From NCBI GenBank assembly GCA_018828125.1, contig JAHJWB010000013.1, forward strand, positions 62,001 to 126,000: a stretch of 64,000 bases of DNA. Direction: 5' to 3'. The notes below the pieces were generated by a model. The model saw only the letters and a program-made list of their open reading frames with translations. It made no database searches and was not told the DNA's origin. This DNA comes from Gammaproteobacteria bacterium. GTDB lineage: Bacteria > Pseudomonadota > Gammaproteobacteria > Burkholderiales > Burkholderiaceae_C. The position numbers were made by a program, and so were the translations under genes. How positions within the stretch are numbered: position 1 is the stretch's first letter; each line of letters starts with the position of its first letter. Shown piece by piece: positions 40,614-48,938 of the stretch.

Positions 40614-41024
40614 ATGACCATGGCCACGCCGCTCGACACCGTCCTAACCTACCTCGCCCACCTGCACGCCAGCCATACTGACGGGCTGATTGCCTGTTTT
40701 GAGGATGATGGTGTGGTGCATTCGCCCTTCCTGGGCACGATGCGCGCCAGCGACTTTTTCCAGAAGCTGGCCCAGGCCTCCAGCGGCAGCGTGATCACCG
40801 TGCTGGATCTGTTCGAATCCGCCCAACCAGACAACGGCGGCGCCGTGCGGGTCGCCGCCTACTTCCGCTACGACTGGACTTTGAACGATGGCCGCGAGGT
40901 GACCTTCACCTGCGTGGACGTGTTCACCTTCGACGCGGGCAGCACGCGCATCCGCGACATGAACATCGTCTACGACACCCACCCACTGCGCGAAGAGGTG
41001 GGCGACAAGTACGCGCCTGATTAG
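40614..41024 (+). CDS. SnoaL/NTF2-like protein
   Basis: The 136-residue protein carries a nuclear-transport-factor-2-like fold (VLTYLAHLHASHTDGLIACF, VVHSPFLGTMRASDFFQ, DWTLNDGREVTFTCVDVF, RIRDMNIVYDTHPLR). Such domains bind hydrophobic ligands or act as isomerases/cyclases. No signal peptide is present. The ATG at 40614 is chosen; the long upstream open frame is antisense to the LysR gene and is not coding. It converges with metR, whose stop codon follows within two bases. Confidence 0.82.
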   Translation: MTMATPLDTVLTYLAHLHASHTDGLIACFEDDGVVHSPFLGTMRASDFFQKLAQASSGSVITVLDLFESAQPDNGGAVRVAAYFRYDWTLNDGREVTFTCVDVFTFDAGSTRIRDMNIVYDTHPLREEVGDKYAPD

Positions 41025-41025
41025 G

Positions 41026-41964
41026 CTACAAAAGTTCTACGCCCTTGAGCGTGACGAAACTTGTCTCCCGCGTTACCTGCACAAAGTCCTGCAGATACGG
41101 CTTGGCCCACAGGCTGGGCAGGCAGGCGGCGTGCAGCTCGCCGCGCAGACCTTTTTCACCAGACCCTGACGCAATGGGCCGCGCCGTCACATAGCCCCGG
41201 TCCAGATAGCTCTGCACCGCCCACAGCGGCAGCGCGGCCACGCCCCGCCCGCTGGCCACCAGTTGCAGCATGGCCACCGTCAGCTCGGTGGTGCGGCGCG
41301 GTGGGCGCACACCGGCGGGCTCCAGTACCTGGCGGATCAGGTCCAGCATCTCATCGGGCACGGGGTAGGTGATGATGGTCTGGTCGGCAAAGTCTTGCGC
41401 CACCAAGTGCGGTTTGCCCACCAGCGGGTGCGTGTTGGCCAGCAACGCGCGGATCTCAAAACCAAACAGCGCGTGGTAGTCGACACCCGCCTCGTCGGCA
41501 TCCACCTCCGACACGATGGCCACGTCGGCCCGGCCCTGGTGCAGCAGGCCCACAGGGTCGGCGTGAAAGCCGCTCACAATGTCCAGCTCCACCTCGGGCC
41601 AGCGGGTGCGAAAGGCATCCATGGCGGGCATTAGCCAGTCAAAACAGGTGTGGCATTCCACCGCAATACGCATCTGCCCGCCCTGCCCCAGCACCAGGCG
41701 GGCAATGTCGCGCTCGGCCCCTTCCACCTGGGGCAGCACGGCATCGGCCAGGGCCAGCAGGCGTTCGCCCACGGCGGTGAACTGCGGCGGCACCGATTTG
41801 CGCTCAAACAGCGGCTGGCCGTAGCGGTCTTCCAGCAGCTTGATCTGGTGCGACAGCGCCGACTGCGTGAGGTTGAGGAGCTGCGCGGCTCGCACCAGGC
41901 TGCCGCTGTCGCGCAGGGCGACCAGCGTGCGCAGGTGCCGCACTTCCAGAATCGACTGATTCAT
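41026..41964 (-). CDS. metR: LysR-type methionine regulator MetR
   Basis: The 312-residue protein has the LysR helix-turn-helix (residues 9-65: GSLVRAAQLLNLTQSALSHQIKLLE) and effector domain with ECHTCFDWLMPAM, FHADPVGLL and TELTVAMLQLVASGRGVAALP, motifs characteristic of MetR. MetR activates metE in response to homocysteine. It is divergent from metE at 42073, exactly the arrangement found in enterobacteria and many betaproteobacteria. Confidence comes from both sequence and context. Confidence 0.93.
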   Translation of the reverse strand: MNQSILEVRHLRTLVALRDSGSLVRAAQLLNLTQSALSHQIKLLEDRYGQPLFERKSVPPQFTAVGERLLALADAVLPQVEGAERDIARLVLGQGGQMRIAVECHTCFDWLMPAMDAFRTRWPEVELDIVSGFHADPVGLLHQGRADVAIVSEVDADEAGVDYHALFGFEIRALLANTHPLVGKPHLVAQDFADQTIITYPVPDEMLDLIRQVLEPAGVRPPRRTTELTVAMLQLVASGRGVAALPLWAVQSYLDRGYVTARPIASGSGEKGLRGELHAACLPSLWAKPYLQDFVQVTRETSFVTLKGVELL

Positions 41965-41972
41965 TATTAATT

Positions 41973-42004
41973 TTCAAGTTGATCGACTAAAACTTTCGTT
42001 TGAA
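41973..42004. promoter_or_regulatory. Candidate MetR operator in the metR-metE spacer
   Basis: TTCAAGTT (41973-41980) and AACTTTCGTTTGAA (41991-42004) form nested inverted repeats: AAGTT-N10-AACTT with TTCAA...TTGAA outside. This fits a LysR-type site. It does not match the enterobacterial TGAAN5TTCA consensus exactly. It lies between the two divergent starts. Confidence 0.5.
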
Positions 42005-42072
42005 TAATAAACGAGCCCGCGCGACCATCGGTGCCTTCATTACATTGCTCCGTACAAAAGAAGGAAATCACC

Positions 42073-44463
42073 ATGTCGCTCGCCGCAGTTACCGCCATCG
42101 CCACCACCCGCCGCCCCGTGCTCACACACACCCTGGGCTTTCCGCGCATGGGGGCGCAGCGCGCGTTGAAATTCGCGCTCGAATCCTTCTGGCGCGGCGA
42201 CAGCACCGAGGCCGAGCTGCAAGCCACCGCCGCCCAGCTGCGCCAGCAACACTGGCAGGCGCAGACTGATGCGGGCCTGGGATTTGTCACAGTGGGCGAC
42301 TTTGCTCTGTACGACCATGTGGCCAACCACATCCAGCTGCTGGGCTGCGAGCCTGCGCGTTTTGGCTTTGACGCCCAAGCGCCCGAGCTGGCGCGCTACT
42401 TTGCTATGGCGAGGGGCGTGTCGGCCCAGGCCTCAGACGACCACCAAGGCTGCAGCGCCGGTTGCACCGCAAAACACCCCACCACCGGACAGCCCGCGCT
42501 GGAGATGACCAAGTGGTTCGACACCAACTACCACTACCTCGTGCCCGAGTTCAGCGCTCACACCCAGTTCCACCTGGCCAGCGAGCGCCTGTTTGCCGAA
42601 GTGGCGGAGGCCCAGGCGCTGGGCCTCCGCGTCAAGGCCGTGCTGCTGGGGCCGCTGAGCTTTTTGTGGCTGGGCAAATCCAAAACGGCGGGCTTTGACC
42701 GCTTCAGCCTGCTGGAGTCCCTGCTGCCCGTGTACGAAACCGTGCTGGCACGCCTGAAGGCCCAGGGCGTGGAATGGGTGCAGATCGACGAGCCCATCCT
42801 GGGCCTGGACCTGCCCGATGCGTGGCGCCACGCCTTTGAGCCCAGCTACTGGCAACTGGCCCGCAGCGCGCCCAAGCTGCTGCTGGCCACCTACTTCTCG
42901 CCCCTGGCCGAAAACCTGCGCCTGGCCTGCCAGCTGCCCGTAGCCGGGCTGCATGTGGATGCTGTGCGCGCGCCCGACGAGCTGGTGGGCGTGGCTGACT
43001 GGCTGCCCTCGCACAAGGTGCTGTCGGTGGGCATCGTGGACGGCCGCAACATCTGGCGCACCGACCTGGATGCGGCCTTGGCCAAGCTACGCCCGGTGGC
43101 CGACAAGCACCAGGGCGAGCTGTGGCTGGCGCCGTCGTGCTCGCTGCTGCATGTGCCGTTCAGCTTGGAGGCCGAAACACAGCTGGACGCCGAGGTGAAG
43201 TCATGGCTGGCGTTTGCGGTGGAAAAGCTGGACGAGCTGTGCGTGCTCTCCACCGCCTTGTCGCAAGGCGAAGCGGCAGTGGATGATGAACTTCACGCCG
43301 CCCGCACCGCCCAGGCCGCCCGCCGCGCCAGCCCGCGTGTACACCGCGCCACCGTGGCCGCCCGCATTGCGGCCGCTGCTCCAGACGCCGACCAGCGCGC
43401 CAGCGCCTTCCCCGCCCGACAAAAAGCCCAGCGCGCGCGGCTCAAGCTGCCGCTGCTGCCCACCACCACCATCGGCTCGTTCCCGCAGACGGCGGAGATC
43501 CGCGCGGCCCGCGCCGCCTTCAAGCGCGGCGCACTCGGCGCAGGGCACTACCAACAAAAGATGGAAGCGGAAATTGCCCTGGCCGTGCGCAAGCAGGAAG
43601 CGCTGGGCATTGACGTGCTGGTGCACGGCGAGGCCGAGCGCAACGACATGGTCGAATACTTTGGCGAACAGCTCGACGGCTTTGCCTTCACCGCCAACGG
43701 CTGGGTGCAAAGCTATGGCTCGCGCTGCGTGAAGCCGCCCATCATCTACGGCGACGTGGCCCGCCCCGCCCCCATGACGGTGGCCTGGACGCAGTACGCG
43801 CAGAGCCTCACCGCCAAACCCATGAAGGGCATGCTCACCGGCCCCATCACCATCCTGCAATGGAGCTTTGTGCGCGACGACCAGCCCCGCGCCACCACGG
43901 CCGACCAGATCGCCTGGGCGATCCGCGACGAGGTATGCGACCTGGAGGCCGCAGGCATCGCCATCATCCAGATCGACGAACCCGCCATCCGCGAAGGCCT
44001 GCCACTGCGCCGCGCCGGGTGGAAAAGCTACCTGGAGCGCGCCACGCGTGCCTTCCGCATCAGTGCCAGCGGCGTGCGCAACGACACGCAGATCCACACC
44101 CACATGTGCTACAGCGAGTTCAACGACATACTGCTCGCCATCGCGGCCATGGATGCGGATGTGATCACGATTGAAACGAGCCGGTCGGACATGGAGCTGC
44201 TGCAGGGTTTTGGCGACTTCAAATACCCCAACGAGATCGGCCCCGGCGTGTACGACATCCACTCGCCCCGCGTGCCCGGCGTGCAGGAGATGGCCGCGCT
44301 GCTGGAAAAAGCCGCCGAAGTGGTGCCCGTGGAGCACCTGTGGGTGAACCCCGACTGCGGCCTCAAAACCCGGGGCTGGCCCGAGACCGAAGCGGCGTTG
44401 CGCCACATGGTGCAGGCGGCGCAGGTTGTGCGTGAGCGGTTGCTGGAAGAAGCGTTCACCTAA
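42073..44463 (+). CDS. metE: Cobalamin-independent methionine synthase
   Basis: The 796-residue protein has both TIM-barrel halves: N-terminal [33 protein letters not shown], and C-terminal [26 protein letters not shown], the zinc ligands in HTHMCYSEF (about residue 675-683) and the Cys in NPDCGLKTR (about 761). It transfers a methyl group from methyltetrahydrofolate polyglutamate to homocysteine. It is about 30-40 residues longer than E. coli MetE, partly through an unusual Cys-containing insert ([11 protein letters not shown], about residues 130-140) just before EMTKWF. AAGGAA precedes the ATG. Confidence 0.96.
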   Translation: MSLAAVTAIATTRRPVLTHTLGFPRMGAQRALKFALESFWRGDSTEAELQATAAQLRQQHWQAQTDAGLGFVTVGDFALYDHVANHIQLLGCEPARFGFDAQAPELARYFAMARGVSAQASDDHQGCSAGCTAKHPTTGQPALEMTKWFDTNYHYLVPEFSAHTQFHLASERLFAEVAEAQALGLRVKAVLLGPLSFLWLGKSKTAGFDRFSLLESLLPVYETVLARLKAQGVEWVQIDEPILGLDLPDAWRHAFEPSYWQLARSAPKLLLATYFSPLAENLRLACQLPVAGLHVDAVRAPDELVGVADWLPSHKVLSVGIVDGRNIWRTDLDAALAKLRPVADKHQGELWLAPSCSLLHVPFSLEAETQLDAEVKSWLAFAVEKLDELCVLSTALSQGEAAVDDELHAARTAQAARRASPRVHRATVAARIAAAAPDADQRASAFPARQKAQRARLKLPLLPTTTIGSFPQTAEIRAARAAFKRGALGAGHYQQKMEAEIALAVRKQEALGIDVLVHGEAERNDMVEYFGEQLDGFAFTANGWVQSYGSRCVKPPIIYGDVARPAPMTVAWTQYAQSLTAKPMKGMLTGPITILQWSFVRDDQPRATTADQIAWAIRDEVCDLEAAGIAIIQIDEPAIREGLPLRRAGWKSYLERATRAFRISASGVRNDTQIHTHMCYSEFNDILLAIAAMDADVITIETSRSDMELLQGFGDFKYPNEIGPGVYDIHSPRVPGVQEMAALLEKAAEVVPVEHLWVNPDCGLKTRGWPETEAALRHMVQAAQVVRERLLEEAFT

Positions 44464-44505
44464 AGCGCACACCGCAGGGTATGACGACCCCATTTGCCAG
44501 TCCAT

Positions 44506-44534
44506 CCTGATTGGCGCAAAATGCGCCAATCAGG
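44506..44534 (+). promoter_or_regulatory. Perfect inverted repeat ahead of the toxin-antitoxin pair
   Basis: CCTGATTGGCGCA (44506-44518), loop AAA and TGCGCCAATCAGG (44522-44534) are 13-bp perfect arms. The right arm overlaps the CAGGAG ribosome site of the antitoxin ATG (44543). It can serve as an antitoxin-binding operator, and as RNA it would hide the ribosome site. Without a T-run it is a weak terminator for metE. Confidence 0.7.
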
Positions 44535-44542
44535 AGATTGCC

Positions 44543-44881
44543 ATGTCCGCCACCCCTTTTTCGTCCGTCAAACTCCCCGCCCACCTGGTGGAGCAAGCCC
44601 GCCAAGCCGCACAGCCCATGCGCCGCTCCGTGGCAAGCCAGATCGAATACTGGGCCACGCTGGGCCAGATCGTGGAGCACACCGGGTTGAGCGTGCAAGA
44701 GGCCCGCAGCGCCATTGAGCAATATGAAGCGGCGGCATCCCGCACCGCTACAGCGTCATCCCCCGTTTCGGTCGATGCCCTCACTGCCCGCCTGCTGGCC
44801 GCACAAACGCGCGGCACCCTGGCACAGCGGGTGCGCGAGGTGGTGTTGGAGAACCAGGCCAAAGCCACCGCTGCTGTTTGA
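44543..44881 (+). CDS. ParD-like antitoxin
   Basis: The 112-residue protein begins with SSVKLPAHLVEQARQAA and continues with MRRSVASQIEYWATLGQIVE, matching the ParD-like antitoxin family (DUF3423-type ribbon-helix-helix N-terminus). The C-terminal half is Ala/Ser/Thr-rich, then a helix (LAQRVREVVLENQAK), probably the toxin-binding part. CAGGAG at 44531-44536 precedes the ATG. It overlaps the zeta-toxin gene (TTGA), so the pair is translationally coupled; it sits behind a perfect inverted repeat. Confidence 0.85.
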   Translation: MSATPFSSVKLPAHLVEQARQAAQPMRRSVASQIEYWATLGQIVEHTGLSVQEARSAIEQYEAAASRTATASSPVSVDALTARLLAAQTRGTLAQRVREVVLENQAKATAAV

Positions 44882-45528
44882 CACACGTGGTGGCAACCTC
44901 GCACACGCCCTCCCCGCTATCGAGCGCTCGCAAGTCCCCCCGCTGGTTCCACCTGCTGGCCGGCCCCAACGGCGCGGGTAAGTCGACGCTGTACCGAGCA
45001 CTGGTTCGCGAAGGCATTCTGGGGCCACCAATGGAGTTCGTGAACGCCGACCTGTACGAGCAGGCGCATCTGCAGCACCTCACTGATCCGGAAGCCCGTT
45101 CCGAAGCGGCCCGCCAATGGGCCGACGAGCGACGCGCCACGCTGCTGCACGAGGGCGCCGACTTTGCCAGCGAAACCGTGTTTTCACACCCCTCCAAACA
45201 GGCACTCATTGAAGAAGCCCAACGCCTTGGCTACACCGTGGCGTTGTATGTGGTGGCTCTGGATGACCCAAGCCGGCTGTTGAGCCGCGTGGCACAGCGC
45301 GTGCGCGAAGGTGGGCATGCCGTGCCGCCCGAGCGCATCCTGGCCCGCTACCCCCGCACCCTGGAAAACCTGGCACAGGCCGTGCGCCAGGCCAATGTCT
45401 CGTATCTGTATGACGCCGCCGAGGTCACGGGCACCGGGCCTCAGCTCGTGGCCGTGTGCACGCCGCATGAAACGACCGCGCTGGTGCCCCAATTGCCGCG
45501 CTGGGCGCAGCAGCTGGTGGACCGGTGA
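44878..45528 (+). CDS. Zeta-toxin family kinase
   Basis: The 216-residue protein has the Walker A motif GPNGAGKST (residues 29-37), FVNADLYEQAHL with the typical zeta-toxin Asn-Ala-Asp, SETVFSHPSK and RVREGGHAVPPERILARYPRTLENL. Zeta toxins phosphorylate UDP-N-acetylglucosamine or related sugars. The start is ambiguous: TTG at 44878 overlapping the antitoxin stop, or GTG codons at 44887-44890. The partner is a ParD-like protein, not the classical epsilon antitoxin. It ends 40 bases before the converging panE. Confidence 0.88.
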   Translation: MTHVVATSHTPSPLSSARKSPRWFHLLAGPNGAGKSTLYRALVREGILGPPMEFVNADLYEQAHLQHLTDPEARSEAARQWADERRATLLHEGADFASETVFSHPSKQALIEEAQRLGYTVALYVVALDDPSRLLSRVAQRVREGGHAVPPERILARYPRTLENLAQAVRQANVSYLYDAAEVTGTGPQLVAVCTPHETTALVPQLPRWAQQLVDR

Positions 45529-45567
45529 ACCGGGCGGTGCACCCGCCGTGTCCGTGCTGGCACGCCA

Positions 45568-46521
45568 TTACCCCAACGTGGGCGCGCTCCGCTGACCTTT
45601 CATCTCAGCCAACTTCACCAGCACCTGCAGCGCGTGGTTCAACGGCGTGGGCACCCCGACCGCCGCCCCGCGTTGGACCACATACCCGTTCAGATGGTCG
45701 ATCTCGCTGGGTTTGCCCCGCGCCAGGTCCTGGGCGGTCGACGAAAACTGGCCTGGCATGGTGGTGGCGATGCCGCGCACGGCGGCCTGCACATCGCCCG
45801 GAATCGTCACCCCGTCAGCAGCGGCCACCGCCAGGCATTCGGCCACGATGTCGGCAATCACCTGCGTCACGCCGGGCACCTGCACCAGCGGGCCGTAGGG
45901 CTGTTGCGACAGGGCCGACAGCGCGTTGTAGGCGCTGTTGAGCACCAGCTTGGCCCAGAGCGCGCCGCGCACATTGTCCGAAATCTGGGTGGGGATGCCC
46001 GCCACCGTCAGCTGCCGGGCCACCTCGTCGCTGCGTGGCGATGGCGCAATCACCAGTTCGCCCCGGCCGTGGTGCACTACGTGCCCGGGTCCACCCATGG
46101 CGGTGGCCACATACACCACCGCTGCGGCCACCGGAGTGCTGGCGTCGAGCACGGCGCGCACGCGCTCGTCGTTGTCCACGCCGTTTTGCAGCGTCAGCAC
46201 CAGCGTGCCGGGGGCCAGGTGCGGTCGAATCTGCCGCGCGGCGTCTTCCGAATCGGACGATTTGACGCAAAACAGCACCACATCGGCGCCTTGCACGGCG
46301 CTGGCCTCGGTGCTGGCCGACATGGGCACCTGCACATCCAGCACGGCCGTCTGCAGGCGCAGCCCCTGCTGCAACACCGCCTGCACATGGGCAGGCCGCC
46401 CGATGAGCGTGACGGCGTGGCCCGCCCGGGCCAGCAAGGCACCGAAGTAACAGCCCACGGCGCCCGCGCCCATCACGGCAATGTTCAACAAAGGTTGGGA
46501 GGGGGAAGCGGCATGGGTCAT
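45568..46521 (-). CDS. panE: 2-dehydropantoate 2-reductase (PanE/ApbA family)
   Basis: The 317-residue protein has the N-terminal dinucleotide motif IAVMGAGAVGCYFGALLARAG and a C-terminal ApbA domain with the catalytic Lys in LWAKLVLNSAYNALSAL and KPSEIDHLNGYVVQRG. It reduces ketopantoate with NADPH in pantothenate synthesis. The ATG at 46521 fits family homology better than an upstream in-frame ATG. Several paralogues with other ketoacid substrates exist, so panE is probable rather than certain. The 249 bases upstream hold a repeat and the marR promoter. Confidence 0.85.
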   Translation of the reverse strand: MTHAASPSQPLLNIAVMGAGAVGCYFGALLARAGHAVTLIGRPAHVQAVLQQGLRLQTAVLDVQVPMSASTEASAVQGADVVLFCVKSSDSEDAARQIRPHLAPGTLVLTLQNGVDNDERVRAVLDASTPVAAAVVYVATAMGGPGHVVHHGRGELVIAPSPRSDEVARQLTVAGIPTQISDNVRGALWAKLVLNSAYNALSALSQQPYGPLVQVPGVTQVIADIVAECLAVAAADGVTIPGDVQAAVRGIATTMPGQFSSTAQDLARGKPSEIDHLNGYVVQRGAAVGVPTPLNHALQVLVKLAEMKGQRSAPTLG

Positions 46522-46589
46522 GGGGTCCTTGGTGGGTTGAGCTGACAGTGGCACGAACGATATCAGGCAGCGCTCTTCAAGAAAATATT

Positions 46590-46648
46590 AGGCAATTTTG
46601 GCCCCTAGCGCTTATTCATAAAGCGTTAGCAGCTATCAAGTAAATAGC
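46590..46648 (+). repeat. Palindromic repeat, copy 10
   Basis: GGCAATTTTGGCCCCTAGCG, CTTATTCATAAAGCGTTAGC and AGCTATCAAGTAAATAGC match the consensus; one arm base differs. It lies between panE and marR. Confidence 0.82.
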
Positions 46649-46734
46649 AAAAGCACTCGAAAGGTTCTGGACTGTCGGTGCGGTACGAGCCCATCCAAGC
46701 CCCTTACGCGAGGTCGGGAATCAAATGATTGCGA

Positions 46735-46758
46735 AGACAATAATTGTCTAGTCAATTA
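46735..46758. promoter_or_regulatory. Overlapping palindromes, candidate MarR operator
   Basis: AGACAATAATTGTCT (46735-46749) is a perfect 7-bp-arm palindrome around one base. It overlaps TAATTGTCTAGTCAATTA (46741-46758), arms TAATTG/CAATTA. Both end about 12 bases before the marR ATG at 46771. Position and symmetry fit autorepression by the MarR protein. Confidence 0.7.
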
Positions 46759-46770
46759 AATTTCCACCCC

Positions 46771-47307
46771 ATGACTTCCAAGCACGACTCCCCCGCTGCG
46801 CCCGGCTTTTACAACGCCGAGCACTACGACCCCGACAAGCTGGTGCCTGAAAACAGCGTGGGCTATTTGATGCGCAAGGTGATGTCGTCCATTCGCACCC
46901 AGGCCGATGCCCAGTTGGCATCGCACGATCTGACCTACGCCCAGTGGTTGCCCCTGTTCAAGCTCTCCTTGTCCAGCACCGCCACGGTGGCCAGCTTGGC
47001 GCGGGACCTGGAAACCGACCCCGCCTCCACCACCCGCTCGTTGGACCGCATGGAAGCCAAAGGCTTGGTGGTGCGTGAGCGATCGACGGTGGACCGGCGC
47101 GTGGTGCAACTGAAGCTCACCCCCGAAGGCCAGCGCATTGCCGCACTGGTGCCGCCGGTGCTGGCGGACGTGCTCAACGTGCATCTGAGCGATTTCACGC
47201 ATGACGAATGGCAACTGCTGCTTTCCATGCTGCGCCGCATGCTGGTGAACGGGAAGCCCCCTGGGCCTTCTTCACCGCCTTCGGGTTCTTCGGTGTCCTC
47301 TCCCTGA
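46771..47307 (+). CDS. MarR family regulator of the efflux operon
   Basis: The 178-residue protein has a MarR winged helix: VMSSIRTQADAQLASHDLTYAQW, the recognition helix region VASLARDLETDPASTTRSLDRMEAKGLV and the wing VDRRVVQLKLTPEGQ. EmrR/MprA-like repressors release efflux genes on binding drugs. It is 99 bases upstream of the outer-membrane efflux gene, with EmrA and EmrB homologues following. The C-terminal tail PPGPSSPPSGSS is low-complexity. Palindromes directly ahead of the start suggest autoregulation. Confidence 0.9.
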   Translation: MTSKHDSPAAPGFYNAEHYDPDKLVPENSVGYLMRKVMSSIRTQADAQLASHDLTYAQWLPLFKLSLSSTATVASLARDLETDPASTTRSLDRMEAKGLVVRERSTVDRRVVQLKLTPEGQRIAALVPPVLADVLNVHLSDFTHDEWQLLLSMLRRMLVNGKPPGPSSPPSGSSVSSP

Positions 47308-47406
47308 ACGGCGCCGCCACCGGTGGCCCTGGCTTCGGCCTCGCCAATTTCCAACGCCCTCGTTTTCCTCCACATAACACCCTTAAAAACCATTCGGGAG
47401 AATTCC

Positions 47407-48885
47407 GTGACACCCACAGCACCCACTCCGCTGTCCACCCGCTCTGCATTCGCCGCCCACCTGGCGGTGTCGGCCATTGCCCTGGCAGCCGCCCTCTTCC
47501 TCGTCGGCTGCGCCAATCCCGGCCCCAGCCACACACCGCTGACCCAAACCACGCCATCCGCCCTCGGCCTGAACGCCGCGGCCACCGAAACCGCCGCGCA
47601 GCCGCAGTGGTGGAAGACGCTGGGTGACGAACAACTCAACACCTTGATCGACACGGCCCTGCAAGGCAGCCCCAGCTTGGCCGTGAGCCGCGCCCGCCTG
47701 GAACAGGCTGTGGCCCTGAGCCAAGTGCGTGAGGCCGCCAACGGCCCGCAGGCCACGCTGGGCGTGGACGCCACCCGCCAACGCTACACCGCCAATGGCC
47801 TGGTGCCCGCGCCCATCGCCGGCAACACCTACAACAGCGGCACCGTGCAGGCATCGCTGAGCTGGTCGCCAGACTTTTTTGGCCAGCACGCGGCCGAGCT
47901 GCAGGCTGCTCTAGGCCAGGCCCGCGCGGCCCAGGCCGATGCTGCTGCCGCTGCCAACACCCTGGCCGCCCAGGTGGGCCGCAGCTATGTGGCACTGGCC
48001 CGGCTGGTAGCGCAGCGCGATGTGGCCCAACGGGCCTTGGCCCAGCGCGAAGAACAACGCAAGCTGACACAGGAACGCACTGCCGCAGGCCTCGACAGCC
48101 AGGTCGAGCTGACCCAGGCGCAGGGCGCCGTGCCCGATGCCCGCACCCAGATCGAAGCACTCGAAGAGCAGATCACCCTGGCCCGCCGCCAACTGGCCGT
48201 GCTGACCGGCCAGGCGCCGGATGCCCTGCTCACCGTTACGCCCCAGCTCACAGCACTTCAACCCACCGCTGTGCCCCAGGTGCTGGGCGCCGACCTGCTG
48301 GGCCGCCGCCCGGACGTGGTGGCCGCGCGCTGGCGCGTGGAGGCTGCCACGCAAGGCGTGAACAGCGCGAAGAGCGAGTTCTATCCCAACATCAACATCG
48401 CCGCCTTCATCGGCCTGAACTCGCTGGGGCTGGACCATCTTTTCAACACCAGCTCACGCCAGATGGGCGTGAGCCCCGCGCTGCGCCTGCCGATCTTTGA
48501 CGGCGGGCGCCTGCGCGCGCAACTGGGCGGCCGTGCGGCCGAGCTGGATGCCGCCATCGCCCAATACAACGGCGCCGTGCTGGATGCCGTGAAAGAAGCG
48601 GGCGATGCCATGGCCTCCATCCAGTCGCTCACCCGCCAGCAAGCGCTGCAGGACGATGCCGTAGCCAGCGCCGAAAAGGCCTACCGCTTTGCGCAAGAGC
48701 GCTATCGCGCGGGCCTGGGCAACTACCTGCTGGTGCTGACCACCGAAAGCCAAGTGCTGGCCCAGCGCCGCCTGGCCGTGGACCTGCGCGCCCGCCAGCT
48801 GGACACCCGCCTGCAGCTGATGAAGGCGCTGGGCGGTGGCTGGACCGACGACACCGCCACGCTGCAGACCGCCGCCGCGCACTGA
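47407..48885 (+). CDS. Outer-membrane efflux lipoprotein (NodT/OprM family)
   Basis: The 492-residue protein starts at GTG 47407 (CGGGAG upstream) with a lipoprotein signal (lipobox LVGC, Cys about residue 35) and the RND/EmrAB outer-membrane-factor pattern: WWKTLGDEQLNTLIDTAL, LSWSPDFFGQHAAELQAALG, and repeated coiled-coil halves with TAGLDSQVELTQAQG and RYRAGLGNYLLVLTTESQVL, plus RRPDVVAARWRVEAAT. It forms the TolC-like trimeric exit duct for the EmrAB pump encoded next. Confidence 0.93.
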   Translation: MTPTAPTPLSTRSAFAAHLAVSAIALAAALFLVGCANPGPSHTPLTQTTPSALGLNAAATETAAQPQWWKTLGDEQLNTLIDTALQGSPSLAVSRARLEQAVALSQVREAANGPQATLGVDATRQRYTANGLVPAPIAGNTYNSGTVQASLSWSPDFFGQHAAELQAALGQARAAQADAAAAANTLAAQVGRSYVALARLVAQRDVAQRALAQREEQRKLTQERTAAGLDSQVELTQAQGAVPDARTQIEALEEQITLARRQLAVLTGQAPDALLTVTPQLTALQPTAVPQVLGADLLGRRPDVVAARWRVEAATQGVNSAKSEFYPNINIAAFIGLNSLGLDHLFNTSSRQMGVSPALRLPIFDGGRLRAQLGGRAAELDAAIAQYNGAVLDAVKEAGDAMASIQSLTRQQALQDDAVASAEKAYRFAQERYRAGLGNYLLVLTTESQVLAQRRLAVDLRARQLDTRLQLMKALGGGWTDDTATLQTAAAH

Positions 48886-48938
48886 ACCGCACCCGTCAAA
48901 ACACCATACACAACAAGCACATACCGAGGAACCTTGCC

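Noticed and set aside
43201-44529. Minus-strand open frame of 442 codons opposite metE
   Set aside because: It is antisense to metE over almost its whole length and rich in His/Gly/Val as other shadows are.
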